A stretch of 64,000 nucleotides of DNA from Synechococcus sp. CBW1004 (GCF_015840715.1 NZ_CP060397.1:3120686-3184685); one strand, 5' to 3'. Positions 29,634 to 39,306 are shown, counted from the stretch's first letter. Notes: generated from the letters alone by a model not told the origin. Made by a program: numbers and translations.

Positions 29634-29996
29634 TCAGGTGGTGGGAGCTGCCACACCAATGCTGATGTGACAGGTCTGTTTCTTGATCGCGTAGGCGCGA
29701 CCCTGTGCGCGGGGGCGGAAACGCTTCATCGACGGGCCCATGTCAGCGCTGGCCGCGCTGATCACAAGGGTCGACGGGTCGAGGCCGAGGTTGTGCTCGG
29801 CATTGGCCACCGCGGAACGGAGCACCTTGGTGATCGGGCCGGTTGAGCGGTAGGGCATGAACTCGAGCATGATCAGGGCGTCGCGGTAGCTCTGCCCTCG
29901 GATCTGATCGAGCACCCGCCGCACCTTGGAGACGGAGCCGCGGATGTAGCGGCCGTGTGCCACGGCCTGGTTGGAATTGGAGTTGGTGTTGGCCAT
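29634..29996 (-). CDS. rplV: 50S ribosomal protein L22
   Basis: The 120-residue protein contains [39 protein letters not shown] and [20 protein letters not shown], the last being the extended loop of L22 that lines the exit tunnel. An Asn/Ser-rich N-terminus ([10 protein letters not shown]) precedes the core. It starts four bases after the rpsS stop. Confidence 0.98.
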   Translation of the reverse strand: MANTNSNSNQAVAHGRYIRGSVSKVRRVLDQIRGQSYRDALIMLEFMPYRSTGPITKVLRSAVANAEHNLGLDPSTLVISAASADMGPSMKRFRPRAQGRAYAIKKQTCHISIGVAAPTT

Positions 29997-30000
29997 GGCG

Positions 30001-30276
30001 TCAGCGACCTCCCTTCTTGTCTTTGATGTGGCCGCGGAAGGTGCGGGTGGGCGCGAATTCGCCCAGCTTGTGGCCCACCATCTGTTCCGTGACATACACG
30101 GGGACGTGAGCCTTGCCGTTGTGAACGGCAATGGTGTGGCCGATCATCATCGGCAGGATGGTGGAAGCGCGCGACCAGGTCTTGATCACGGTCTTGTCAT
30201 CGGCGGCGTTCTGCTTTTCAACCTTGCGCAGCAGGCTGTCAGCGACGAACGGTCCTTTTTTGAGTGAGCGTCCCAT
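30001..30276 (-). CDS. rpsS: 30S ribosomal protein S19
   Basis: The 91-residue protein begins [20 protein letters not shown] and contains [20 protein letters not shown] and [16 protein letters not shown], the S19 signatures in the 30S head. The next gene rplV follows after four bases. Confidence 0.99.
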   Translation of the reverse strand: MGRSLKKGPFVADSLLRKVEKQNAADDKTVIKTWSRASTILPMMIGHTIAVHNGKAHVPVYVTEQMVGHKLGEFAPTRTFRGHIKDKKGGR

Positions 30277-30311
30277 GGCGGATCAGGCGTACGACAGAGC
30301 GGTGGTGGTCA

Positions 30312-31175
30312 TCAGGAGTCGCGTCCGCCACGGCTCCGCTTGGACGTGCGACGCCGCTTGCGCAGCACGAATCGGTTGCTGGGCTTGTTGCGCTTGCGGG
30401 TCTTGAGGCCCAGAGCGGGCTTGCCCCATGGCGTGACAGGACCGGAACGACCGATCGGAGCCCGGCCCTCACCGCCACCGTGGGGGTGGTCGCAGGGGTT
30501 CATCACACTGCCGCGCACTTCGGGGCGGCGACCCAGCCAGCGCTTCCGACCGGCCTTGCCCAGGCTGGTGTTGCGCTGTTCGCTGTTGCCCACTTCACCG
30601 AGGGTGGCGTAGCACTCACGACGCACGAGGCGCACCTCGGTGGAGGGAAGCTTGAGAGCGACGTAGTCGCCTTCCTTCGCCATCACCTGGGCGCTGGCGC
30701 CGGCGGTGCGGACCATCTGGCCGCCACGGCCGGCGTACAGCTCGACGTTGTGGACGCTCGAGCCGAGGGGAATGGCCGAGAGGGGCAGGGCGTTGCCGTT
30801 CTCGATCGGGGCATCAGGGCCGGAGACCAGCTTCTGGCCCACCTGCACGCCGGCCGGCGCCAGGATGTAGCGCTTTTCGCCGTCTGCGTAATACAGAAGC
30901 GCCAGACGGGCGTTGCGATGCGGGTCGTAGTGGATCGCCGCAACGCGCGCTTCGACGCCGTGCTTGTCGCGACGGAAATCGATGACGCGATAGAGGCGCT
31001 TATGACCACCGCCGCGGTGGCGGCAGGTGATGACACCGCGGTTGTTGCGGCCCTTGCGGCGATGCTTGGCGATGACCAGGCCGCGCTCGCGTTTCTTGCC
31101 GGTGACTTCGCTGAAGTCGGTGACCACCAGGGTGCGGGTGCCTGGGGTGTTGGGCCTGTAGGTACGGATTGCCAT
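30312..31175 (-). CDS. rplB: 50S ribosomal protein L2
   Basis: The 287-residue protein begins [20 protein letters not shown] and has the invariant peptidyl-transferase-proximal [19 protein letters not shown], with the conserved histidine in HPHGGG. Length and basic C-terminus match the family. Confidence 0.99.
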   Translation of the reverse strand: MAIRTYRPNTPGTRTLVVTDFSEVTGKKRERGLVIAKHRRKGRNNRGVITCRHRGGGHKRLYRVIDFRRDKHGVEARVAAIHYDPHRNARLALLYYADGEKRYILAPAGVQVGQKLVSGPDAPIENGNALPLSAIPLGSSVHNVELYAGRGGQMVRTAGASAQVMAKEGDYVALKLPSTEVRLVRRECYATLGEVGNSEQRNTSLGKAGRKRWLGRRPEVRGSVMNPCDHPHGGGEGRAPIGRSGPVTPWGKPALGLKTRKRNKPSNRFVLRKRRRTSKRSRGGRDS

Positions 31176-31188
31176 TGGAAGTCAGACC

Positions 31189-31491
31189 TCAGGACTCGGG
31201 GAACAGCTGGATGGTGTTGCCCTCGGCGAGGCGGACGACCGCCTTCTTGATCTGGGCGCGCTTCCCGGCGAAACGACCGACGCGTCGGGTACGGCGGGGC
31301 GGGTTCATGGTGCTGACGCCGACCACCTTCACATCGAAGAGGGATTCGACAGCCGCCTTGATGTCGGGCTTGGCGGCGCGGTGATCCACCTCAAAGGTGT
31401 ATTGGTTCAGCTCGAGGGCGCGGGTGGCCTTCTCGGTGATCAGGGGGCGGCGGATCACATCCGCGAGCCTCCCGGCAAAGCGTTCAGCCAT
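31189..31491 (-). CDS. rplW: 50S ribosomal protein L23
   Basis: The 100-residue protein contains [20 protein letters not shown] and [20 protein letters not shown], the L23 core that docks trigger factor and SRP at the exit tunnel. Its 5' end overlaps the rplD 3' end by eight bases, indicating translational coupling. Confidence 0.98.
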   Translation of the reverse strand: MAERFAGRLADVIRRPLITEKATRALELNQYTFEVDHRAAKPDIKAAVESLFDVKVVGVSTMNPPRRTRRVGRFAGKRAQIKKAVVRLAEGNTIQLFPES

Positions 31492-32119
31492 CTCCGTAGA
31501 CCTCCTGAATCCGGGTGATTGCTTCCTCGTTCAACACCAGCTTGTTGGCGTCGAGCAGGTCGACGACGTTGAGCTGGTCGGCGGCGATCAGCTTGACCTT
31601 CTCGAGATTGCGCACCGAGAGCTTCACAGCCTCACTGGCGCCTTCCAGAATCAGCAGCACCTTGGCGCCGGACGCGATGCCGAAACGCTCGAGGGCAGCG
31701 GTGATCTCCTTGGTTTTCGGGGTGTCGAGCCCCTGGCCGAAGCCCTTGATCACCGTGATGTCGCCGGTGCGGCTCATCAGAGCGGTGCGCAGGGCCAGAC
31801 GCCGCTCCTTGCGGTTCATCGCCAGCTCATAGCTGCGCGGCTTCGGTCCGAAGACGATGCCGCCACCCGGGCGCAGCGGAGTGCGGATCGAACCCTGGCG
31901 GGCACGGCCGGTTCCTTTCTGCTTGTAGGGCTTGCGGCCGCCACCGGCCACCTCAGCGCGGGTGAGCGTGCTGGCGGTGCCCTGACGGGCATGGGCCTGC
32001 TGGCGCACGACGGCGCGGTGCAGAAGATCGGCGGCGCTGCTCTCGCGGGCGACGCTCAGGCTGAGAGACGCTTTACCGCTCTCCTTGCCCTGCCAATCGC
32101 GAATGACACAGTCAGTCAT
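31484..32119 (-). CDS. rplD: 50S ribosomal protein L4
   Basis: The 211-residue protein has the tunnel loop of L4 ([40 protein letters not shown]). In enterobacteria L4 also represses the S10 operon; no evidence for that is visible here. Gene order rplC-rplD-rplW-rplB is canonical. Confidence 0.98.
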   Translation of the reverse strand: MTDCVIRDWQGKESGKASLSLSVARESSAADLLHRAVVRQQAHARQGTASTLTRAEVAGGGRKPYKQKGTGRARQGSIRTPLRPGGGIVFGPKPRSYELAMNRKERRLALRTALMSRTGDITVIKGFGQGLDTPKTKEITAALERFGIASGAKVLLILEGASEAVKLSVRNLEKVKLIAADQLNVVDLLDANKLVLNEEAITRIQEVYGDG

Positions 32120-32130
32120 GGATGTCCTCC

Positions 32131-32778
32131 TCAGTTCGCGGCCTTGCTGCCCACCCGCTTGGCCGGGCGGATGTCGAGCAGGGATCCGGGCTTGCCGGGT
32201 ACCGAGCCCTTGACCACGAGCAGGTTGCGCTCGGTGTCGACCTTGAGAATCACCAGCCCGCGGGTGGTGGTCTGCTTGCCGCCGTAGCGACCGGCCATGC
32301 GCTTGCCGGGGTACACGCGGCCGGGGGTGGTGCCGGCGCCGGTGGAGCCGGGTTCGCGGTGGTTCTTCGAGCCGTGGGTCATCGGACCGCGGCTGAAGCC
32401 GTGGCGCTTCTGATAACCGGCAAAGCCACGTCCCATCGTGTCGCCGCTGACGTCGACCTTCTGGCCGGCTTCGAACGCCGCGACGGTGATCTCGCTTCCG
32501 AGCTCGAGGCCGTCGACGGTGTTGACGCGGTACTCGCGCAGATGGCGCAGCAGCTCGTCGCCGGACTTGGTCAGGTGGCCGCGTGCGGGGCGGTTGACAA
32601 GCTTCTCGCGAATGTCACCGAAGCCCAGCTGGACTGCGGCGTAGCCGTCGGTGGCTTCGCTCTTGAGTTGGGTGATGCGGCAGGGACCGGCTTCGATCAG
32701 CGTGACCGGGATGGACCTGCCTTCGGGGTCGAAGAACTGGGACATTCCCAGCTTCTTCCCAAGGATGCCGATGGACAT
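32131..32778 (-). CDS. rplC: 50S ribosomal protein L3
   Basis: The 215-residue protein begins [20 protein letters not shown] and contains [20 protein letters not shown] and [19 protein letters not shown], the L3 signatures near the peptidyl-transferase centre. It is the first gene of the cluster. As in other cyanobacteria, rpsJ is absent from this site. The start at 32778 fits the family; a TTG/ATG upstream frame was rejected. Confidence 0.98.
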   Translation of the reverse strand: MSIGILGKKLGMSQFFDPEGRSIPVTLIEAGPCRITQLKSEATDGYAAVQLGFGDIREKLVNRPARGHLTKSGDELLRHLREYRVNTVDGLELGSEITVAAFEAGQKVDVSGDTMGRGFAGYQKRHGFSRGPMTHGSKNHREPGSTGAGTTPGRVYPGKRMAGRYGGKQTTTRGLVILKVDTERNLLVVKGSVPGKPGSLLDIRPAKRVGSKAAN

Positions 32779-33244
32779 GGATAGGGACGTGACGCCAGCT
32801 GGACGAACCACCCGCTGGATCCTTCGGCCGGCCTGAACGGCGCGGCACCCGGTGTGCGCAGGTGGCAGAAAGGCTGAATTCGGACGATTGCACTTGGAAA
32901 CCCGGGCGGATCCCTGAGGACCTGCGGCAGGGCCATGGCGCTAGCGGAGCGAAATCAGCGGGCTGGGACTGCTCCGGCAACCGGCGGCAGAGCCACCTGG
33001 CTGTGTGTTCCGGCTAGTTTCCCGACGGTTCCGATGCGGTCAGGGGATTCCCCCGTTCCGCCCGTGAGCCGTACTGGCCTGGAGAGGACATCACCAATGA
33101 CGTCCCCTGTGCTGTCTCCCGGAGGCCCGGCTAGCGGACGGGCGCGGTGCAACAGCACAAGCAACCAATGTAGACCATAGGGTGCAGGGGTACCTCAATG
33201 AAGCAGTGCAGCTGCCAGACTGCGGCCCGCCCGCCCGTCCTGCG
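32779..33244. other. 466-base divergent promoter region between rplC and ndhN
   Basis: The region must hold the promoter of the ribosomal super-cluster (minus strand) and that of the ndhN group (plus strand). I see no convincing coding frame. Several purine/pyrimidine-skewed stretches occur, but no -35/-10 pair stands out clearly enough to mark. Confidence 0.5.
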
Positions 33245-33706
33245 ATGCCTCTCCTGCTCACCGGTCGCAGCTTCCGTCAGGATCTCGAGCGCTCCGGCGC
33301 CCTGGCCCTCTTCGCACCGCTCGAGGGCGGCGCTGAGACCCGTCTGATGCGACGTCTTCGTGCCGCCGGCTATCAGGCCCAGATGCTGTCGGCCCGCGGA
33401 CTGGGTGATCCGGAGGCCTTCCTCACCCGCCTCCATGGCGTCCGGCCGCCCCACCTCGGCCATCAGAGCGTCGGGCGGGGGGCGGCAGTCGGGGAAGTGC
33501 AGCGGGCGGCTCCCCTGCTCGGACCGCAGTTCGCGGCCGAGGGGCCGGTGCTGCTCTGGCTGCTCGAGGGTCAGGTCCTCTCCAATGCTGAGCTGGAAGC
33601 TCTCTGCCGGCTCTGCCGCAAGGAACCCCGCCTCAAGGTGGTGGTCGAGATGGGCGGCGCCACGGCCCTGCGCTGGCAGCCCCTGGAGACCGCTCTCCCC
33701 GCCTGA
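33245..33706 (+). CDS. ndhN: NAD(P)H-quinone oxidoreductase subunit N (NDH-1)
   Basis: NdhN is a peripheral subunit of the cyanobacterial NDH-1 complex, which runs cyclic electron flow around photosystem I, respiration and CO2 uptake. The 153-residue product begins [20 protein letters not shown] and contains [20 protein letters not shown] and [20 protein letters not shown], with LPPHLGH-like motifs conserved in the family. I start at the ATG at 33245; a TTG/ATG-like extension upstream is non-conserved. The antiporter gene follows after 23 bases. Confidence 0.95.
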   Translation: MPLLLTGRSFRQDLERSGALALFAPLEGGAETRLMRRLRAAGYQAQMLSARGLGDPEAFLTRLHGVRPPHLGHQSVGRGAAVGEVQRAAPLLGPQFAAEGPVLLWLLEGQVLSNAELEALCRLCRKEPRLKVVVEMGGATALRWQPLETALPA

Positions 33707-33729
33707 CCCCAGAACCCAGAACCTTCATC

Positions 33730-35133
33730 TTGAACCTGCCCGATCGGCTGGCGCTGCTCTGGGGCGCGTCCTTCTTCTCCGGCTCGCTCGCCCAGCTGGT
33801 GGCCCGGCTGACCGGTCTGCCGATCGTGGTGCTGCTGCTTGGCGTGGGGCTGCTCTTCGGTGAGAGCGGTTTCGGCCTGATCCAGACCTCACTCCTGGGC
33901 CGCAGTCTTGAGCCCCTCGTGGGGCTCCTGGTCTGTCTGGTGCTGTTCGACGGCGGTCTCAACCTGCGGCTGGCGGGACCGACCCTGAAGCGGTCGGTGC
34001 TGCAGCTGGTCCTGGTGAGGGCGTTGCTGGGTCTCGCCTGTACGGCCCTGCTGGCCCATGTTCTGGTGGGTCTCTCGATGAGCCTTTCCCTGGTCTTCGG
34101 GGCGATCGCTCTTGCCACCGGGCCGACGGTGGTCGCGCCGATCCTGCGTCAGCTGGGCCTGGCTCCCTTCCTGTCCTGCCTGCTGGAGGCCGAAGGACTG
34201 ATCCTTGAACCGGTGGGTGCGGTTCTGGCGCTTCTTCTGCTCGATCTTGCCGTCGGTGATCTGGGCCGCTGGCAGGACGTGGTGGTGCGGCTCCTGGTGC
34301 GGCTCGGAGGGGGCGTGCTGATCGGGGCCCTGGCGGGCTGGCTGCTCTCGCTGTTGCTGCTGCGGCTGATCGTCCCCGGTGGCGGCGGCACTGAGGTGCT
34401 TTCCCGCGAACGACCGGGGACCCCTCCCCTGGGGCCGGCCTCAGGGCCTGACGCGTCTGGCTTCAACCCCCTGTTGGAGAGCACCCTGCCCCTGCAGGTG
34501 ACGCTTGGGTCCCTCTTCCTGCTGTTCAGCGGCTGTGAGGCCCTGCTGCCGGAATCCGGCCTGCCCGCCGCCGTCAGCGCCGGGGTGGTGGTGGGTCTCC
34601 GGTTGGAGCGATCCGCCACACTGCTGGATGAGCTCATCGCCCAGCTGGCGCTCCTGGCGATCACTGTGCTGTTCCCGCTGCTGGCGGCCGATGTGACGCG
34701 TCAGGAGCTGCTGCTTCCGGGCCTGGGGGGCGTGTTCTGCGTGCTGGCCCTCACCCCCGCCCGCTGGCTGGTCGTGCAGGTCGCCGGGCTGGGCCTGCCG
34801 CTCAACGGCTCCGAGAAGCTGATGCTCAGCTGGCTGGCGCCTCGGGGCATCGTCACCGCCGCTGTGGGAAGCCTGTTCGCGCTTCGGCTGGAGGAGGCCG
34901 GCGTGGCCGGTGCAAGCCTCCTCAAGGGCCTGGTGTTTCTCACCATTCTTCTGACGGTGGGGCTGCAGGGCGCCACCGCTCCCTGGCTGGCTCGGCACCT
35001 CGGGCTCAACGCCGGCGCTCCGCCTGATCCCTCCACTCCCGAGGGCCTGCCGGCAGCCGGGTCCGCCGCTGGAACGGCGCCGGGCCTTCTCGCCGTGCCC
35101 GCCGCTCCTCTGGCTGCCGGGGATCCTCCATGA
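33730..35133 (+). CDS. CPA1-type cation:proton antiporter
   Basis: The 467-residue membrane protein has about twelve hydrophobic segments in the pattern of NhaP-like sodium/proton antiporters (FDGGLNLRLAGPTLKRSVLQ, FGAIALATGPTVVAPILRQL, WLAPRGIVTAAVGSLFAL). The ion-site helix reads LEAEGLILEPVGAVLAL, where many relatives have an aspartate in place of the second acidic Glu. The start appears to be TTG at 33730, since no ATG or GTG fits. It lies 23 bases after ndhN and overlaps ldpA by four bases, so these genes are likely one transcript. A role in pH or sodium balance is inferred from the family; ion specificity is unknown. The proline/alanine-rich C-terminal 45 residues look disordered. Confidence 0.9.
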   Translation: MNLPDRLALLWGASFFSGSLAQLVARLTGLPIVVLLLGVGLLFGESGFGLIQTSLLGRSLEPLVGLLVCLVLFDGGLNLRLAGPTLKRSVLQLVLVRALLGLACTALLAHVLVGLSMSLSLVFGAIALATGPTVVAPILRQLGLAPFLSCLLEAEGLILEPVGAVLALLLLDLAVGDLGRWQDVVVRLLVRLGGGVLIGALAGWLLSLLLLRLIVPGGGGTEVLSRERPGTPPLGPASGPDASGFNPLLESTLPLQVTLGSLFLLFSGCEALLPESGLPAAVSAGVVVGLRLERSATLLDELIAQLALLAITVLFPLLAADVTRQELLLPGLGGVFCVLALTPARWLVVQVAGLGLPLNGSEKLMLSWLAPRGIVTAAVGSLFALRLEEAGVAGASLLKGLVFLTILLTVGLQGATAPWLARHLGLNAGAPPDPSTPEGLPAAGSAAGTAPGLLAVPAAPLAAGDPP

Positions 35134-36251
35134 GCCTGGGCTCCACCGCCATGGATCCCGAGCGGGCCCTGGCCCAGGGGTGCTGGGTCAAGTGGATCGC
35201 CGGTGCCAGCAACCAGGATCTGGCCTCGATCGAAGATCTGGCCGGCATCCATACCCTGGCCGGCGTGCATTGCCTGGATGTGGCCGCCGACGCGGCGGTG
35301 GTGGCGGCCGCCCGGCGCGGCATCGCCTGGGCCCGGGAGCAGGCGTCCCGGTGCGTGGCTGCCGACCGGGGCGCGCCTGCGATGCCATGGCTGATGGTCA
35401 GTCTCAGCGATGGGGCGGATCCCCACTTCCGCAAGGCCAGCTTCGATCCGCTGCGCTGCCCGCCGGACTGTCCCAGGCCCTGCGCCCGCGTCTGCCCCGC
35501 CCTGGCGATTCCTGCCGTACCTGAGGAGGGCGGGGTCCTCGCTGACCGCTGCTATGGCTGCGGACGCTGCCTGCCGGCCTGTCCCCTGGGGTTGATCGAG
35601 GAGCGTCAGCATGTCCTCGAGCCGGTGGCCGTGGCCCCCCTGCTGGCGGAGCTCCGGCCCGATGCGATCGAGCTGCACACGCAGGTGGGCCGGCAGGACG
35701 CCTTCGCCGAGCGGCTGGCTCAGGTGCGCGCAGCCGGTGTCCCGCTGCGCCGTCTGGCCATCAGCTGTGGTCTGGAGCCGGCGACGGGATCGGCGTTGCC
35801 CCCGCGGCCCGTGTCGGTCGGGCAGCTGGCCCGGGAGCTGTGGCAGCGCCACGGCCTGGTGCGGGCCGCCGGTCTGCGGCCGCTGTGGCAGCTGGATGGA
35901 CGGCCGATGCGCGGGGATGTCGGGGCAGGCACCGCCCACGCTGCAGTGCGCCTCTGGCAGCAGCTGGCCCCCCTGGCCCCGCCGGGGCCCCTCCAGCTCG
36001 CCGGAGGGACCAACGCCCATACCCATGCGTTGGCGCGGCAGATGGCTGGCGAGGTGCGCGCACCGCTGGCGGGCATCGCCTTCGGTGGTGTCAGCCGCAG
36101 CCTGCTCCAGCCCTGGCTGCTGCGCGCCCAGGAGCGCGGCCAGCGTCTGCTCGACGCCGACGATCTCTGGCCCGAAGCGCTGCGGCTGGTGCGCCGGCTG
36201 GTGGACCCCTGGCTGGCGGCCCCGGACCCCCGCGTGGAGCGGTCTCGCTAG
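35130..36251 (+). CDS. ldpA: iron-sulfur circadian input protein LdpA
   Basis: LdpA (light-dependent period) senses redox state and adjusts the period of the cyanobacterial clock. The 373-residue product has two ferredoxin-like cysteine groups: CPPDCPRPCARVC (Cys110, 114, 118, 122) and CYGCGRCLPAC (Cys141, 144, 147, 151). These suit two [4Fe-4S] clusters, and the family-specific WVKWIAGASNQDLASIEDLA begins the protein. The C-terminal half (TNAHTHALARQM, GIAFGGVSRSLLQPWL) is the LdpA C-terminal domain. The ATG overlaps the antiporter stop by four bases. Identification rests on family resemblance; clock function here is inferred. Confidence 0.93.
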   Translation: MSLGSTAMDPERALAQGCWVKWIAGASNQDLASIEDLAGIHTLAGVHCLDVAADAAVVAAARRGIAWAREQASRCVAADRGAPAMPWLMVSLSDGADPHFRKASFDPLRCPPDCPRPCARVCPALAIPAVPEEGGVLADRCYGCGRCLPACPLGLIEERQHVLEPVAVAPLLAELRPDAIELHTQVGRQDAFAERLAQVRAAGVPLRRLAISCGLEPATGSALPPRPVSVGQLARELWQRHGLVRAAGLRPLWQLDGRPMRGDVGAGTAHAAVRLWQQLAPLAPPGPLQLAGGTNAHTHALARQMAGEVRAPLAGIAFGGVSRSLLQPWLLRAQERGQRLLDADDLWPEALRLVRRLVDPWLAAPDPRVERSR

Positions 36252-36367
36252 AACCAGACCAGATCACGCGAGTCGCGTCGCCTTCCCCGCTGCCTTCCCT
36301 CACTCCTCCCTCCCCGCCGGGGCCTCCTCCCCGCCCACAGCCCTCCTCGCCGGGGCTCACCCAGCGG

Positions 36368-38074
36368 ATCACCGACGATCTGGACCGCCTGCTGGCGGTG
36401 CTGCCCGCGCCCGTGCAGGACGCCCTGGCGGAGGTCCAGGCCCGGGAGCAGCTGCTGGAGGTGGTTCTGGACCTGGGACGGGTGCCTGAGGCCCGCTATC
36501 CGGGGCGCGCCGTGGCCCTCGGGGAGGCGGCGGTGGAGCGGGCTGATCTGGCTTCGGTGCTCGATCGGCTCGGCCCCTTCGGAGGCGATAACCGCGCCGG
36601 CATCGAGCGCACCCTGCATCGCATCAGTGCCATCCGCAACCGCACCGGCGAGGTGGTCGGCCTCACCTGTCGCGTCGGCCGCGCTGTATTCGGCACCGTT
36701 GGGATGGTGCGCGATCTGCTCGATTCGGGCCAGTCGCTGCTGCTGATGGGGCGCCCCGGCGTGGGCAAGACCACGGCCCTGCGTGAGATCGCCCGCGTGC
36801 TCGCCGATGACCTGCTGCGGCGGGTGATCGTGATCGACACCAGCAACGAGATCGCCGGCGACGGCGACATTCCCCATCCCGCCATCGGCCGGGCCCGGCG
36901 CATGCAGGTGGCGCGGCCGGAACTGCAGCATCAGGTGATGATCGAGGCGGTGGAGAACCACATGCCGGAGGTCATCGTCATCGATGAGATCGGCACCGAG
37001 CTGGAGGCGCAGGCGGCGCGCACGATCGCCGAACGCGGCGTGATGCTCGTGGCCACCGCCCACGGCAATGCCCTCGAGAACCTGATCCGCAACCCCACCC
37101 TCAGTGATCTGGTGGGCGGCATCCAGTCCGTGACCCTCGGCGATGAGGAAGCGCGCCGCCGCCGCACACAGAAGACGGTGCTGGAGCGGGCGGCCGAGCC
37201 CACCTTCCCGATGGCGGTGGAGATGCACAGCCGCCACCGCTGGCTGGTGCATCGCGACGTGGCCGGCACGGTGGACCTGCTGTTGCGAGGCCACAGCGCC
37301 CGGCCTGAGATCCGTGAGCTCGGCGCCGATGGCCAGGTGCTGCGGCGTCAGGAGGCTGCACCGCTGCGACCGCCGTCGCCGGCTGCGGAGCGCTCCGTGA
37401 CGCCGATCGCAGGCTCCGGGCTGCGGCCCGTCAAACCGTTGGCGCCGGTGCCGATGCCGGACCCTCTGGCATCGCCCCAGGGGGCTGACACTGACCTGGG
37501 CCCGGGAGGGACCGTCTCAATGGCACAGGAGGCTGTCGCCAGCCCGACCGGCTCCACGGAGCCGCTGCGGCTCTACGGCGTCGGGCTGCCGGCCCAGCTG
37601 CTGGAGACCGCCGCCCGTGGTCGGGGGCTGCCGGTGGAGGTGGTGGCGGATCCGGAGCGGGCGGAAGCTCTGCTGAGCCTGCGTGGCGAGCTGGGGCGCG
37701 ATCCGGCCCTGCGCCGCCGCGCCCAGCTGCTGGGGCTGCCGATCCTGGTGATCAAGTCGGACAGCCTGCACCAGTTGCAGCGTGCGATGGAACGGCTGCT
37801 GGACCGCCGTGGCGGCGTCGATGCCGCCGACGGCCCGGAGCGTTCCCGCGAGGACCCCGACCCGCTCCGGCGGCTCGACGATGCCCACGCCGCACTGGAG
37901 GAATGCCGACGGGCCGTCGAGCAGGTGGTCCTGCCGCTTGGGCAGCCGGTGGAGCTGCTCCCCCGCAACGAGCGAGTGCGGCAGATGCAGGCCGAGCTGA
38001 TCTCCCGCTACCGGCTGCGGAGCGCTGTGTTCGGCCGAGGACCGCAGCAACGCCTGCGGGTCTTCCCGGCCTGA
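36368..38074 (+). CDS. AAA ATPase with C-terminal R3H domain (Ycf45-like)
   Basis: The protein (about 570 residues) has an ATPase core with Walker A GRPGVGKTTALREIARVL (36748-36800), Walker B EVIVIDEIGTE and a sensor region MLVATAHGNALENLIRNP. A long proline-rich linker follows, then a region LYGVGLPAQLLETAARGRGL and an R3H-type nucleic-acid-binding tail (LLPRNERVRQMQAELISRYR) near 37960-38020. This is the layout of cyanobacterial and plastid Ycf45-type proteins. The start is uncertain: between the ldpA stop (36251) and the GTG at 36398 no ATG, GTG or TTG exists in frame. I placed it at an ATC (36368) before the first conserved residues (ITDDLDRLLAVLP). It probably shares the ldpA transcript. 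Function is unknown. Confidence 0.88.
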   Translation: MTDDLDRLLAVLPAPVQDALAEVQAREQLLEVVLDLGRVPEARYPGRAVALGEAAVERADLASVLDRLGPFGGDNRAGIERTLHRISAIRNRTGEVVGLTCRVGRAVFGTVGMVRDLLDSGQSLLLMGRPGVGKTTALREIARVLADDLLRRVIVIDTSNEIAGDGDIPHPAIGRARRMQVARPELQHQVMIEAVENHMPEVIVIDEIGTELEAQAARTIAERGVMLVATAHGNALENLIRNPTLSDLVGGIQSVTLGDEEARRRRTQKTVLERAAEPTFPMAVEMHSRHRWLVHRDVAGTVDLLLRGHSARPEIRELGADGQVLRRQEAAPLRPPSPAAERSVTPIAGSGLRPVKPLAPVPMPDPLASPQGADTDLGPGGTVSMAQEAVASPTGSTEPLRLYGVGLPAQLLETAARGRGLPVEVVADPERAEALLSLRGELGRDPALRRRAQLLGLPILVIKSDSLHQLQRAMERLLDRRGGVDAADGPERSREDPDPLRRLDDAHAALEECRRAVEQVVLPLGQPVELLPRNERVRQMQAELISRYRLRSAVFGRGPQQRLRVFPA

Positions 38075-38104
38075 ACGCCATGGCTGGAGAAGCGGGCCGG
38101 GCTG

Positions 38105-38136
38105 TTGACGAAGGACCGGCCGCTGTGGGTAACTAT
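38105..38136 (+). promoter_or_regulatory. candidate promoter of tRNA-Gln
   Basis: TTGACG at 38105-38110 is followed 19 bases later by TAACTA (38130-38135). Transcription would begin about 40 bases before the tRNA. The spacing is slightly long, so the call is tentative. Confidence 0.35.
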
Positions 38137-38182
38137 CAAGGCAGTCGATTCCGAGGCCTGGCCGCGGATATCCGACCTGCGT

Positions 38183-38254
38183 TGGGCCGTCGCCAAGCGG
38201 TAAGGCAGCGGGTTTTGGTCCCGCCATTCCTAGGTTCGAATCCTAGCGGCCCAG
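38183..38254 (+). tRNA. tRNA-Gln (anticodon UUG)
   Basis: The acceptor stem TGGGCCG pairs with CGGCCCA with discriminator G. The D-arm CGCCAAGCGGTAAGGC, anticodon loop TTTTGGT (anticodon UUG) and T-arm AGGTTCGAATCCT are all present in 72 bases. CCA is not encoded; a short T run follows. Confidence 0.98.
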
Positions 38255-38281
38255 TTTTTGGATTCCTGTGTCGTCTCAGCC

Positions 38282-39058
38282 ATGACCCCTGAGTCCACGC
38301 CGGGGCCATTGCTGGTCTTTGACTTCGACGGTGTGCTGGTGGACGGCATGCCGGAGTACTGGTGGGCTGCCCGTGCCGCTGCCCAGCGCCTCGATCCGTC
38401 CCTGGAGCTTCCCGCGCAGGCTCCCGCCGGTTTCGCCCGGCTGCGGCCCTCCATCCACAAGGGTTGGGAGATGGTGCTGGTGGCGGCGGAGCTGGCCCGC
38501 GGCGCCGCGGCCGGAACTCCGGACTCGCTGATCGAGGCCGGCGACTACGCGGCGGCCCTGGGGCCCGCGCTGGCGCGCCGGGGCTGGACCCCTGATCGCC
38601 TGCAGGCAGTGCTGGAGGAGGCGCGTGCCGAGGCCCTGCAACGCGACCGGGAGGGCTGGCTCAGTCGCCATCGCTTCTACCCGGGCGTGGTGGAACGCCT
38701 GGGCCGTCTGGCCGCCGAGGGGGCTGACTGGGGGGTGCTGACCACCAAGGGCGGAGCGTTCGCCGCCGAGATTCTCGCCGCGGCCGGGCTGCGGCCCTCC
38801 TGCCTCTATGGCCACGAGCAGGGCAGCAAGCCGGAGGTGCTGCTGCAGTTGCGCCAGCTCCGGCGGCCCCTGTGGTTCATCGAGGATCGCCGCCCCACTC
38901 TGCAGGCGGTGCGTGCCACGGCGGGACTGGAGGCGGTGCGCTGCTTCCTCGTCTCCTGGGGCTATCTGGCTCCGGACGATGCCCTTGGCCTGGGCGAGGT
39001 CGGCATCGGCTGGCTGACGCCGGAGCGTTTCGCGGCCCCCCTGGCGCAGTGGCCCTGA
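38282..39058 (+). CDS. HAD-superfamily hydrolase
   Basis: The 258-residue protein has the HAD motif I VFDFDGVLVDG with nucleophile Asp14 and acid Asp16, motif II VLTTKGGAFA, motif III lysine in GSKPEVLLQL, and motif IV FIEDRRPTL. A helical cap of about 100 residues separates motifs I and II, as in phosphoglycolate-phosphatase-like C1-cap enzymes, but the substrate cannot be named. I start at the ATG at 38282; a TTG eight codons upstream is possible. It lies alone between tRNA-Gln and the recA leader. Confidence 0.85.
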   Translation: MTPESTPGPLLVFDFDGVLVDGMPEYWWAARAAAQRLDPSLELPAQAPAGFARLRPSIHKGWEMVLVAAELARGAAAGTPDSLIEAGDYAAALGPALARRGWTPDRLQAVLEEARAEALQRDREGWLSRHRFYPGVVERLGRLAAEGADWGVLTTKGGAFAAEILAAAGLRPSCLYGHEQGSKPEVLLQLRQLRRPLWFIEDRRPTLQAVRATAGLEAVRCFLVSWGYLAPDDALGLGEVGIGWLTPERFAAPLAQWP

Positions 39059-39066
39059 GTCGCTAG

Positions 39067-39080
39067 AGTACGCCCGTACT
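39067..39080. promoter_or_regulatory. LexA-type operator (SOS box) upstream of recA
   Basis: AGTACGCCCGTACT is a perfect inverted repeat of AGTAC and GTACT with a four-base centre. It matches the cyanobacterial LexA box pattern AGTAC-N4-GTACT. It lies 226 bases before the recA start codon and just after the stop of the HAD gene, so it could control a recA promoter with a long leader. The match is by eye. Confidence 0.7.
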
Positions 39081-39306
39081 AAGCGCCGGCGGTCGTCCTG
39101 GCGGCGCCTGTCCCCGGCTCTGCTCCGGCAGGCCGGAGTGGCCGGTCACCCGCCCGATGGGACAGCGCTCCTCTCCTGGTGGCATTGATTCTCCGGGGGG
39201 CTGAAGGTTGTCCTTGTCCCCCTGTCACGTCGCCCTCAGATCCGCCTTCCGGTCCTGTGCCGCGGCGGTTCACCTCGCTGGGCTGTTTCCTTCGCTGATT
39301 CTTTCC

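Noticed and set aside
34100-34110. HIP1-type GCGATCGC octamers
   Set aside because: A few occur (for example near 34101, 50944 and 51822), but they are scattered, common in cyanobacteria and not clustered enough to mean anything here.
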